NCBI RefSeq assembly: GCF_010993985.1
Contig: NZ_WINH01000017.1
Coordinates: 38,547 to 102,546 of the forward strand
Origin: Paraferrimonas sp. SM1919
GTDB taxonomy: Bacteria > Pseudomonadota > Gammaproteobacteria > Enterobacterales > Shewanellaceae
Reading direction: 5' to 3'
DNA: 64,000 nucleotides
The notes below the pieces were generated by a model. The model was given only the letters and a program-made list of their open reading frames with translations, made no database searches and was not told where the DNA came from. Every line of letters starts with the position of its first letter. Position 1 is the first letter of the stretch. The position numbers and the translations under genes were made by a program. Shown here in pieces: positions 29,013-36,929 of this stretch.

Positions 29013-29867
29013 ATGGCCGACACTGCTGTATTACTGATAAGTTGTCCCGACCAACATGGCTTGGTGGCACGCTTAGCCAACTTCGTCTTCGAACGAGGGG
29101 GCAATATCACCGATTTAGATGAGCATGTTGATCCAGATGAGCAAAAGTTTGCACTGCGTATTGCCTTTGATTTAGCAGGATTTAGCCTGAGCAAAGCCCA
29201 GCTTGAAGCGGCCATTAGCGCCCTAGCCGCAGAGATCAATGCCGACTGGTCACTGAACTATTTACAGAATAAACAAAGAGTGGCTATTTTCGTCTCTAAG
29301 TATGACCATTGTTTATTAGAGTTATTATGGCGTTATCAGCAGCAAGAGTTCCCCATTGAAATCCCGCTTATCGTCTCTAACCATGATGACTTACGCCCGA
29401 TTGCCGAGCAGTACGGCATTGATTTTCATGTATTTAATATCAATAAAGATAATAAGGCGGAGCAAGAGCAAGCAGAAATAGAACTATTAGAGCAATATCA
29501 AATTGATACTGTTATTTTGGCGCGCTATATGCAAATTTTATCGCCGCAGTTTATTAGTGCCTTTGAACATCGCATCATCAATATTCACCACTCTTTCTTA
29601 CCTGCTTTTATTGGCGGTAACCCCTACCAGCAGGCGTTCGATCGAGGTGTAAAAATTATTGGCGCCACCAGTCACTTCGTCACCAATGAACTCGATGAAG
29701 GGCCGATTATCGAACAGGATATTGTACGCATCAGTCATAAAGATACGGTCGAAGACCTAAAGCGCAAAGGCAGAGATCTAGAAAGATTGGTACTTGCCCG
29801 GGCCCTTAGGGCATACTCGCAGCATAGAGTGTTGATCCAAGGCAAGCGCACCTTAGTATTCGAATAG
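29013..29867 (+). CDS. purU: Formyltetrahydrofolate deformylase
   Basis: Hydrolyses 10-formyl-THF to THF and formate, balancing one-carbon pools and supplying formate to PurT. 284 aa: an N-terminal ACT domain (about 5-80, VLLISCPDQHGLVARLANFV) and a formyltransferase domain (about 88-284), with NIHHSFLPAFIGGNPYQQAFDRG holding the catalytic His and VTNELDEGPII the Asp. AAGGA lies 6 bp before the ATG. It stands alone after argE. Confidence 0.96.
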   Translation: MADTAVLLISCPDQHGLVARLANFVFERGGNITDLDEHVDPDEQKFALRIAFDLAGFSLSKAQLEAAISALAAEINADWSLNYLQNKQRVAIFVSKYDHCLLELLWRYQQQEFPIEIPLIVSNHDDLRPIAEQYGIDFHVFNINKDNKAEQEQAEIELLEQYQIDTVILARYMQILSPQFISAFEHRIINIHHSFLPAFIGGNPYQQAFDRGVKIIGATSHFVTNELDEGPIIEQDIVRISHKDTVEDLKRKGRDLERLVLARALRAYSQHRVLIQGKRTLVFE

Positions 29868-29955
29868 ATTTACAATTTGGAACGATTGAACCTTAGCGTT
29901 TCATAATAGAAACAACACATTACTCTTGTATTGCAGTCTTAAAGCTGGTTGTTAA

Positions 29956-29982
29956 CATCAAGGCAATGTCATTGCCTTGATG
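29956..29982. promoter_or_regulatory. 27-bp perfect palindrome in front of nagB
   Basis: CATCAAGGCAATG (29956-29968), one central T, then the exact complement CATTGCCTTGATG (29970-29982). A 13-bp arm with a one-base centre suits a dimeric repressor better than an RNA hairpin, though as RNA it would overlap the start of the likely SD (TGGA 29981-29984). It ends 9 bp before the nagB ATG. I do not recognise the site as a known NagC or NagR motif. Confidence 0.7.
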
Positions 29983-29991
29983 GAACTCACT

Positions 29992-30792
29992 ATGCAAGTA
30001 GTAATTTTAAAAGATGCCTTAGAAGTGGCAAATTATGGGGCTAAGCTTTTTTGCCAACAGCTACAAATAAAACCCAATAGCGTCCTTGGTTTAGCAACTG
30101 GCTCAACTCCAGTCGCGTTATATAAGGAAATCACCTCCCTCTATAAGCAACAAAAAATAAGCTTTGCACAAGCTAGCAGCTTTAATTTAGATGAATACTT
30201 AGGCTTGAGTGGCGACCACCCGCAAAGCTACCGATACTTTATGAATGAACAGTTATTTGATCATATCGATATCAATAAAAGTCACACCCATGTACCCAAT
30301 GGCAATGCCATCAATCCTATAGCAGCCTGCCAAGACTACGAACTGGCTATCCGCCAAGCGGGTGGTATCGATTTACAACTTTTAGGAATTGGTCGTAATG
30401 GCCACATTGGATTTAACGAACCTTCATCAAGTCTGAGCTCTCGAACTCGTATTAAAACTTTAACGCAAGCAACCATTGACGATAACGCTCGCTTTTTTGC
30501 AGATGATGAATACCAGCCAGAGTTGTCCATCACCATGGGGATCGGCACAATTTTAGAGTCTAGAAAGGTGATGTTACTCGCTACCGGTGCCGCTAAAGCT
30601 GAAGCGATTAAAAATATGATTGAAGGCCCTTTATCCGCTTCCTGTCCAGCTTCTGCACTGCAATTACATAATGATGCGGTGATAGTTATCGATGAACAAG
30701 CTGCGACCCTGCTTGAACACCAACAGTTCTACAAACAGATTGAAGCGCAAAATCAAAAACTTCAACAAAAACTGGCTGACCTCCCGAGGTAG
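29992..30792 (+). CDS. nagB: Glucosamine-6-phosphate deaminase
   Basis: Converts glucosamine-6-phosphate to fructose-6-phosphate and ammonia in amino-sugar catabolism. The ATG at 29992 has TGGA 7 bp upstream; an earlier in-frame ATG at 29980 lies in the palindrome and lacks an SD. 266 aa, the usual length. [15 protein letters not shown] near 34, SFNLDEYLG near 66 (catalytic Asp), and [19 protein letters not shown] near 129 with the catalytic His. No nagA, nagE or nagK is adjacent, so it stands alone here. Confidence 0.95.
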   Translation: MQVVILKDALEVANYGAKLFCQQLQIKPNSVLGLATGSTPVALYKEITSLYKQQKISFAQASSFNLDEYLGLSGDHPQSYRYFMNEQLFDHIDINKSHTHVPNGNAINPIAACQDYELAIRQAGGIDLQLLGIGRNGHIGFNEPSSSLSSRTRIKTLTQATIDDNARFFADDEYQPELSITMGIGTILESRKVMLLATGAAKAEAIKNMIEGPLSASCPASALQLHNDAVIVIDEQAATLLEHQQFYKQIEAQNQKLQQKLADLPR

Positions 30793-30954
30793 CACTGTTA
30801 CTGATGATTCTGCTGCTATATATAGAAAAAAACCACATTCATCATCTTAGTCTGTGACTAAAGGTTAGAGTATGTTGATATGGCTATTTATTGCTCTTTA
30901 TGACGGCATAGCATTAGTTAGCGGCAGTTGCTCAGGAAAATTCAGCCGAAAGCA

Positions 30955-31245
30955 TTAATTAACACCACAGCTGTTAGAATCATTTGCGCCCAAAATAAGT
31001 CGTTTGCCGGTACCAATAATCATACTAATGAAACCTGCCCCTATAATGGTGGATTCATCCTCTTGGGGCATTCGATTTGGATCAAAATTTCTATAAAGCT
31101 GTTGCTGATTCTGGTAAGCCGCGGTTGCGTTATATGAGCCCTGGGCAAAATCACAACCTGCGCTTTTCCAAGAAAGGCTTGCGCAACCCGAACATAAGGT
31201 TAAAGCGACAAGGGCAATTATCAGAATAACTTTTACTGCTGACAT
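30955..31245 (-). CDS. Small lipoprotein, function unknown
   Basis: 96 aa with a clear lipoprotein signal (hydrophobic VILIIALVALTLCSGC, lipidated Cys21 followed by ASLSW). The mature part is short, with a Tyr/Gln-rich stretch (YNATAAYQNQQQLYRNF) and a Gly/Ile-rich segment that may associate with membrane (STIIGAGFISMIIGTG). It has two further Cys (30 and 93). I do not recognise the family. It is downstream of and convergent with nagB. Confidence 0.65.
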   Translation of the reverse strand: MSAVKVILIIALVALTLCSGCASLSWKSAGCDFAQGSYNATAAYQNQQQLYRNFDPNRMPQEDESTIIGAGFISMIIGTGKRLILGANDSNSCGVN

Positions 31246-31354
31246 CTCTATTACTCGATATTTTTATTGGTTATAAGTTAACCTTTATGGCCACGCTTTA
31301 GCCATACCCACTTAAGGGGTATGCCCCCTTAGATTAAGAAAAATAAATACTGAA

Positions 31355-32650
31355 TTATTTATAGCGGCAGGATTGATCCACGACTGAACTCGACAAACTA
31401 GGATAATTAGAAAATACCCCTATGCCCTCTAATTCTCTTCTTAACATATCGAACGCCATCGCGACCGCAGCTTGCCTGATCCTTGTTCTTCCCCCTCTAT
31501 TAAAATGCATATGGCGACAATAAACCTTACTCGGGGTACTAAGTGCGATAAATACCGTACCCACAGGCTTGTCATCACTTCCCCCTTGTGGGCCAGCGAT
31601 ACCAGTAATGGATAAACCATAATCACTGCTCGCTAAAGATTGAGTAGCTGTCGCCATGGCAATTGCTGTTGCTTCTGATACCGCGCCAAACTCCTGCAGG
31701 AGTTTACCATCCACTCCTAATATCTTTTGTTTAGCTTGATTGGAATAGCTAACAACACTATGTAAGAGATATTTTGAACTACCAGCAAATTCGACCAATT
31801 GGCTTGCCATCATGCCACCACTGCAGCTCTCTGCGAGCGCCAGAGTAACTTGTTTTTGGAGTAATAAATGATGGATAGCTTGTGCTTGAGTATGACCTTC
31901 AGTCGTTAATAATGCGTCACCAAGCTTATCACTTACTTGCTGCCTCAAGTCATCTAACGCTGCAACAGCCTCTGTGCCCCTTGCAAACAATTTTACTTCT
32001 ACAATTGGCATTGAAGCTCGGTAGCCAATTTGTTGCCCATCGTGCAAGACTACATCACTTAATAATTGGGCTAAATGGGACTCTCCATAACCATAGGTTA
32101 ATAACTTTATTAAGCGAGTGGCAGGCTTATGGCTATCAAATCTCTCGAGCCATGGAAGCAATTGTTCGGTCACCATTGGTTTAAATTCATGGGGCACACC
32201 CGGTGTAAAAAACAACCAAGCATTATTCAGTTTGACTTTAAAACCACAAGCCGTGCCATAGGGGTTATCAACTAACTGAGCACCAGCAGGAAGTAAGCAC
32301 TGTTTCAAATTATTTTTAGGTAGAGGGCGATTAAATTGCTGAGCCATTTGTTCCAGCCTTAATTGCCAGCTATCGCTATGCACTAACTCGACCCCAAGCG
32401 CTTGGGCACAGGCTTCGCTACTTAAATCATCCACCGTTGGCCCAAGCCCACCATTAACCAAGATAATATCCGCGTGCAGGCTGCGTTCGCTGAAAATTTC
32501 GACAAGCTCATTCAATCTATCGCCCACTGTGGTTTTGCGAGTCAGCTCCCAACCTCGCTCCATCATTTCATTGGCAAACCATGCGGCATTAGTATCAACT
32601 ATTTGCCCTGATAGCACCTCTTCTCCGGTACAAATCATTTCTATTTTCAT
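31355..32650 (-). CDS. cinA: CinA-family nicotinamide-nucleotide amidase
   Basis: NMN recycling: the C-terminal PncC-type domain deamidates NMN to NaMN. 431 aa: an N-terminal MoCF-like domain (about 1-170; MICTGEEVLSGQIVDTNAAW, NGGLGPTVDDLSSEA), a linker and the C-terminal amidase domain (about 265-415) with LALAESCSGGMMASQLVE and GITGIAGPQGGSDDKPVGTV. It ends with a longer, unconserved tail. Encoded as a single gene. Confidence 0.93.
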   Translation of the reverse strand: MKIEMICTGEEVLSGQIVDTNAAWFANEMMERGWELTRKTTVGDRLNELVEIFSERSLHADIILVNGGLGPTVDDLSSEACAQALGVELVHSDSWQLRLEQMAQQFNRPLPKNNLKQCLLPAGAQLVDNPYGTACGFKVKLNNAWLFFTPGVPHEFKPMVTEQLLPWLERFDSHKPATRLIKLLTYGYGESHLAQLLSDVVLHDGQQIGYRASMPIVEVKLFARGTEAVAALDDLRQQVSDKLGDALLTTEGHTQAQAIHHLLLQKQVTLALAESCSGGMMASQLVEFAGSSKYLLHSVVSYSNQAKQKILGVDGKLLQEFGAVSEATAIAMATATQSLASSDYGLSITGIAGPQGGSDDKPVGTVFIALSTPSKVYCRHMHFNRGGRTRIRQAAVAMAFDMLRRELEGIGVFSNYPSLSSSVVDQSCRYK

Positions 32651-32742
32651 GTTATTAACTGCTTAATGGTATGAGTTTTTATGATTCTATTTAAGCCCAT
32701 TGATATAATCAGAACAAGTCATCTCATGAGTAATTCACTATT

Positions 32743-33198
32743 TTGCATATAAAACAACTTGATTGTATTAGGTTGCCGGTCATCAATCGGCTTTACAAGC
32801 AATTTTATGCCGCCGGCAAAGCCAAAGCGGATGAAACCATTTGGGTAATGGAGCAGCATCAGCAGATCGTTGCGGTAGTAAGATTTAAAGCTCTGGGTCA
32901 AGTCCAGTTACTTACCGGTATGCTAGTGATCCCCGCAATGCGAGGCCAGGGAATTGCTACAATGATGCTGCAAAAGCTACAGCAGCAATATCAACAGATG
33001 CCTTGCTACTGTTTTGCTTTCAAGCATTTACAATCCCTATATCAAACCAATGGCTTTGCAATTGTGGAGCTTGAACAGTTGCCTCCAGAGTTAAAAAGTC
33101 GCTTTCTACGCTACAACAGCCCCAAAAAAGCGCTGATCCCAATGATTTTCAGAGGACTCTGCGAGACTGCCAGTAGTGAGCTTGCCAGTAGGGATTAA
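32743..33198 (+). CDS. GNAT-family N-acetyltransferase
   Basis: 151 aa. The acetyl-CoA loop is in LVIPAMRGQGIATMMLQKLQQ, about residues 65-85, with LYQTNGFAIVELEQLP at the end of the fold. The substrate cannot be told. It overlaps the convergent NlpC/P60 gene by 50 bp. No clear SD precedes the ATG at 32743 (TATTTTGCAT), so the start is uncertain. Confidence 0.8.
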   Translation: MHIKQLDCIRLPVINRLYKQFYAAGKAKADETIWVMEQHQQIVAVVRFKALGQVQLLTGMLVIPAMRGQGIATMMLQKLQQQYQQMPCYCFAFKHLQSLYQTNGFAIVELEQLPPELKSRFLRYNSPKKALIPMIFRGLCETASSELASRD

Positions 33199-33619
33199 GC
33201 ATTGAAGAGGTGATCACCCCTTTGCTAGTCGAGGCATGTACAAAGCTGGTATCGCTAATATATAAGCCGACATGCCTAGTCGTTGGGCCGGTCTTAAAAA
33301 AAATGAGATCTCCCATTTGTAACTGCTGTTGTGAAATGGCTCGTCCCAACTCTACTTGCTCTTTAGTTGTACGCGGCAACTTGTGGTTAAATACTGCCAT
33401 CATTAACCTTTGAATAAATGCTGAACAATCAATCCCATACTTAGAATTACCACCCAAACGATAAGGGGTTTTATACCACTGTTCATAAAAGCTCATGATC
33501 TTGCTGTGAGCCATATTTTGACTTTGCTTAGTGATAGAGTTCGATTCTATGTGGTTGCTTGAACATCCAACGAGCAGTGACGTGATCATCCACACCACAA
33601 ATAAGATTAACGGTTTCAA
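33149..33619 (-). CDS. NlpC/P60 family lipoprotein, predicted peptidoglycan hydrolase
   Basis: 156 aa. A lipoprotein signal ends LLVGC (Cys19). The NlpC/P60 domain spans about 40-156, with catalytic Cys65 (GIDCSAFIQ), His116 (RHVGLYI) and His128 (FVHAST), as in Spr/MepS, a DD- or DL-endopeptidase of the outer membrane. The ATG overlaps the arnF stop by 4 bp, so it is co-translated with the arn operon. Its 3' end overlaps the GNAT gene by 50 bp. A role in envelope remodelling alongside lipid A modification is inference. Confidence 0.9.
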   Translation of the reverse strand: MKPLILFVVWMITSLLVGCSSNHIESNSITKQSQNMAHSKIMSFYEQWYKTPYRLGGNSKYGIDCSAFIQRLMMAVFNHKLPRTTKEQVELGRAISQQQLQMGDLIFFKTGPTTRHVGLYISDTSFVHASTSKGVITSSMLNPYWQAHYWQSRRVL

Positions 33620-34005
33620 TGGGTTTTACCTGAGTTTACCACCGACACCCCTAACACTATCATGACGATACCAAGCAATGAGCTAAGTTCTATCGTTTCA
33701 GTGATAGGGTCAAGCAAGTTAGCGGCGAAATAAACCACAACATAACTTAAGGCTAAAATTGGATAGGCCCTTGATAATGGCAGATAACTCAACGCTCCGA
33801 GCCAACAAGCCATGGAAGCGACATAGGCGATCAATCCTGAAATAACCCAGATTATAGATGGCCACTGCTGGATCCATTGCTGCATTTCAAAGAGCCAAGC
33901 ATAATCTGAATTAATATTACTCATGCCATACTTCATGGCTAATTGAGCAAAACTCACTAAAGCTACTGATGCCAAAGCATAGAGCAAACCGCTATTTAAC
34001 TTCAT
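33616..34005 (-). CDS. arnF: ArnF: subunit of the undecaprenyl-phosphate-L-Ara4N flippase
   Basis: A small-multidrug-resistance-type protein that with ArnE moves undecaprenyl-phosphate-alpha-L-Ara4N to the periplasmic face. 129 aa, four transmembrane helices: about 8-26 (YALASVALVSFAQLAMKYG), 48-70, 75-98 (LPLSRAYPILALSYVVVYFAANL) and 106-123. Overlaps arnE by 4 bp. Confidence 0.92.
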   Translation of the reverse strand: MKLNSGLLYALASVALVSFAQLAMKYGMSNINSDYAWLFEMQQWIQQWPSIIWVISGLIAYVASMACWLGALSYLPLSRAYPILALSYVVVYFAANLLDPITETIELSSLLGIVMIVLGVSVVNSGKTH

Positions 34006-34352
34006 AGGCCGACTCCTAATAACACCACCCCAATAATGATTAATCCATTACCGAGCCAAACCGTTAATGTCAGCTTTTCTTTAAAAGCAAATTTGGCCAC
34101 TAGCGCCATGACAGCAAAATTAATCGCTAATAATGGATAAGCTTTGCCGACAGGTAATTGCTGTAGTACCAACAACCAGGCTAACGCGCCTAAACCTAAA
34201 AAGCCAATCGCTGCGAGCAACCAAGGTTGTAATAATTTTTGCCACATCTGCCAACTAGGATTTTGTTGAATGTTCTGAACGGCAAATTTTTGGGCTACCT
34301 GTCCCATGCAAGTACAACTGATAGAGATGACAATCCACAACCAAGACATCAA
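34002..34352 (-). CDS. arnE: ArnE: subunit of the undecaprenyl-phosphate-L-Ara4N flippase
   Basis: 116 aa, EamA/SMR-like, four transmembrane helices: about 3-20, 42-64 (AIGFLGLGALAWLLVLQQLPV), 69-88 and 97-115. The PVGKAYPLLAINFAVMALVAK segment is the family signature. Overlaps arnF and arnT by 4 bp each, a coupled chain. Confidence 0.92.
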   Translation of the reverse strand: MMSWLWIVISISCTCMGQVAQKFAVQNIQQNPSWQMWQKLLQPWLLAAIGFLGLGALAWLLVLQQLPVGKAYPLLAINFAVMALVAKFAFKEKLTLTVWLGNGLIIIGVVLLGVGL

Positions 34353-36001
34353 TTGGCTCTCTTATAAAAATATAAAATAAAACGCCCTTGCCTAACGATC
34401 TTATCAGCCTCAGGTAACTCCCCTTGCGCAGGAACACTTTGACGACGCATCATTACCGCCACTGATTGCTGTTGCTGTAATTGTAAAATCCGCTCACTCG
34501 CTTGGGCCCAAGGAATGTACCTTTGCTTATCTGGATTCATCTCTAAACCATAAGCCACTTCACCCTTACTGCCCCATAAAGTGATATCAGAACGTTGGTA
34601 CTCAAAAGCAATAGATCCCGCTAACCCCACATCATCCGCAATAAAGTGAGTATTCTGTTCAAAGATCGGTGCGACTCTTTGCAAAAAGCCTTCAGGTGCT
34701 TTGGAATCCAATATCAAGTTCGGCCCAGAAAAAGGCAATAGCAGCATTAAGGCCACAGGCATTAGCGTAATTTTTGCAAAAGCCCCATGTTCAGGCTGCA
34801 GTAGCAGCGAAACCCCTAAAGCTAACCAACTCATAAAAATAATCAACGCACAAATAATTTTTGGCATTTCGGCCAATTGATACAGTGGGCCATCGCCAAT
34901 GACTCCTAACATGGCTAAGATTAAAGCCACCAATAAGCTGCCGGCAAAAACGATATTACTCCATGCGATTAACTTAAATTTATGCCATTGCTTATCTGCT
35001 ATCAGCTTAACTATGCCATTACCCAGATAGATTGCTAAAGGTGCAAAACAAGGAAGGATATAAGTAGGTAATTTACCCTTGGCATAGGATAACAATAAAA
35101 TTGGCATCAAAAACCATAAGAACAAATACCAATAAAAGTCCTTATTTTGGCTCCAGATTTTTGTTTTTAATACACTAAAGAACGCTAATCCCCATGGCAT
35201 TGCACCGACCAACAGCCATGGAATGTAAAACCAAAAAGGTTCTTTATGTTGGGCATTATCACTACTAAAACGACGAATATGTTCCTCCCAGAAGAAGTAG
35301 TTCCAGTAATCGTCGGCTTGAAAATGCACACTAATGGACCAGGGCAGTGCCACTATGGTCGCAACCACAACAATATATAAACCGTAACCAATTAACTCTT
35401 GAAAACGGCGGGTAAGCACCATAAAAGGTACTATCGCAACCACTGGCAGCGCCAGTGCCACAAAGCCCTTAGTCATAAATGCGGCGCCACAGAGAGCGCC
35501 AAAGAGGCCATACCTAATGAATTTATCTTTGCTCGCTTGGGCCTGAACTGCCCAATAAAAACAAGCAAAGGCAGCACTAAGCCAAAAACTTAGCATAGAA
35601 TCAAGGGTACTATACGTCCCTATCATAAAGACTATAAAAAAGCTTAAATATACTGCAGCAGACGCTAAAGCCGCAGCACGATTTTGTAAGATATGTAGGC
35701 TGAGTAAATAAATAATAAAGGCGCTCGCAGCGGCTGCGATGGCAGACATAAATCGGACAGCAAATGCATTTTCACCAAATACAGCCATTGACATACTATT
35801 GAGCCAATAACCTAACACCGGCTTTTCGAAATAATCTAAAGCTAAAAACTTAGGAACCGCCCAACTATCAGCTTGTAACATTTCACGACTAATCTCAGCA
35901 TAGCGAGATTCATCAGGCTCCCAAAGTGGTCTCTGTCCAAGTGGAATGAGGTACAGCAATACAAATGCAAGTGGTAATAACCATGCTAAACGCCTTATCA
36001 C
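34349..36001 (-). CDS. arnT: ArnT: lipid A L-Ara4N transferase (GT83)
   Basis: Transfers L-Ara4N from undecaprenyl phosphate to lipid A phosphates on the periplasmic side, the step that lowers negative charge and confers polymyxin resistance. 550 aa, about 12 transmembrane helices, with the first periplasmic loop WEPDESRYAEISREML carrying the conserved acidic residues, then FEKPVLGYWLNS. The soluble C-terminal domain (about 430-550) is present, ending FILYFYKR. Confidence 0.96.
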   Translation of the reverse strand: MIRRLAWLLPLAFVLLYLIPLGQRPLWEPDESRYAEISREMLQADSWAVPKFLALDYFEKPVLGYWLNSMSMAVFGENAFAVRFMSAIAAAASAFIIYLLSLHILQNRAAALASAAVYLSFFIVFMIGTYSTLDSMLSFWLSAAFACFYWAVQAQASKDKFIRYGLFGALCGAAFMTKGFVALALPVVAIVPFMVLTRRFQELIGYGLYIVVVATIVALPWSISVHFQADDYWNYFFWEEHIRRFSSDNAQHKEPFWFYIPWLLVGAMPWGLAFFSVLKTKIWSQNKDFYWYLFLWFLMPILLLSYAKGKLPTYILPCFAPLAIYLGNGIVKLIADKQWHKFKLIAWSNIVFAGSLLVALILAMLGVIGDGPLYQLAEMPKIICALIIFMSWLALGVSLLLQPEHGAFAKITLMPVALMLLLPFSGPNLILDSKAPEGFLQRVAPIFEQNTHFIADDVGLAGSIAFEYQRSDITLWGSKGEVAYGLEMNPDKQRYIPWAQASERILQLQQQQSVAVMMRRQSVPAQGELPEADKIVRQGRFILYFYKRAN

Positions 36002-36012
36002 ATTAACTCCTT

Positions 36013-36918
36013 TTATTTATCTAAAGAAGTTTGTTGCCAGCCTAACCAACCTTCCCTGCCAGCTAAGGGGCCAGTAACAATTCTATCTTGTTTTAGTTCT
36101 GTCTGTGCTGCAACTAACTGCCCCAGTGGTACAAATTTAATATTGCGCTCTTTTGCCATCTGAAGCAACTGCTCAAACTGCTGCGCCATTACCCCACCTT
36201 CAACTTCGGCATGGATGGTGTAACAGTGGAACCTTCCTGGTACCATCTTATCAAGTATGTACTCATTAAAATCTTCAGCTGTGGTTTCAGTGCCAACCAC
36301 TTCATCAAAAGTCGGTAGGTTAACCGGCACTTGCACAGTACCTAAACTGCCATCTTCTAAAATAGGCTGAAACAATTCATCACCACGACAATCTGAATTA
36401 TAGTTAAAACCAAATTCTTGTTTTATATCGACTGTGCGAGGATCACAGCGCCAACCAGCAACTGCCGAGCAATCGGGTTTACGACCAATTATTTCAGTTA
36501 AACGGTCATTACCTAATTTAATATGCTGACGTAACTGTTGATCTGACCACTTTTCAATTTTAGCTTGCCATGCATGATGATCCCAAGCATGTAACCCTAT
36601 TTCATGTTTACCATTGTCAGCATTTCTTATGGTATCAGCTAAGCGCTTGCCGATATCTGGTCCTGGCCAAAATGTACCACACAGCAAAATATCCAAACCA
36701 TAAAGGCTCGCGGCATTGGAGCGTAGCATCTTAATTAAAAACTTGGGTTTCAATAGACGCCAGACATGGCGCCCCATATTATCTGGCCCCACACTGAAGA
36801 AAAAACTTGCCTGAATATCGAACTTTTCTAACGTAGATAACAAACGAGGAACCCCATCCCGGGTTCCTCGAAAGGTGTCTACATCGATACGCAGGCCAAC
36901 TATTGTTGGCTGCTTCAA
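36013..36918 (-). CDS. arnD: ArnD: undecaprenyl-phosphate-4-formamido-L-arabinose deformylase
   Basis: Removes the formyl group from the lipid-linked sugar, pulling the pathway forward. 301 aa, polysaccharide-deacetylase (NodB) fold: GLRIDVDTFRGTRDGVPRLL near residue 8 (metal-binding Asp), EIGLHAWDHHAWQ near 106 (His pair), GWRCDPRTVD near 149, and HAEVEGG near 240. It lies between arnA and arnT. Confidence 0.96.
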   Translation of the reverse strand: MKQPTIVGLRIDVDTFRGTRDGVPRLLSTLEKFDIQASFFFSVGPDNMGRHVWRLLKPKFLIKMLRSNAASLYGLDILLCGTFWPGPDIGKRLADTIRNADNGKHEIGLHAWDHHAWQAKIEKWSDQQLRQHIKLGNDRLTEIIGRKPDCSAVAGWRCDPRTVDIKQEFGFNYNSDCRGDELFQPILEDGSLGTVQVPVNLPTFDEVVGTETTAEDFNEYILDKMVPGRFHCYTIHAEVEGGVMAQQFEQLLQMAKERNIKFVPLGQLVAAQTELKQDRIVTGPLAGREGWLGWQQTSLDK

Positions 36919-36929
36919 GTTAACACTCC

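Noticed and set aside
30872..30958. 28-codon frame (MLIWLFIALYDG...) with AAGG upstream, just after nagB
   Set aside because: It has a plausible SD but is too short to judge, shows no recognisable family and runs into the convergent lipoprotein gene; not supported enough to list.
31303..31323. 7-bp inverted repeat CATACCC / GGGTATG between cinA and the small lipoprotein
   Set aside because: Short arms and no T-run on either strand; could be chance.
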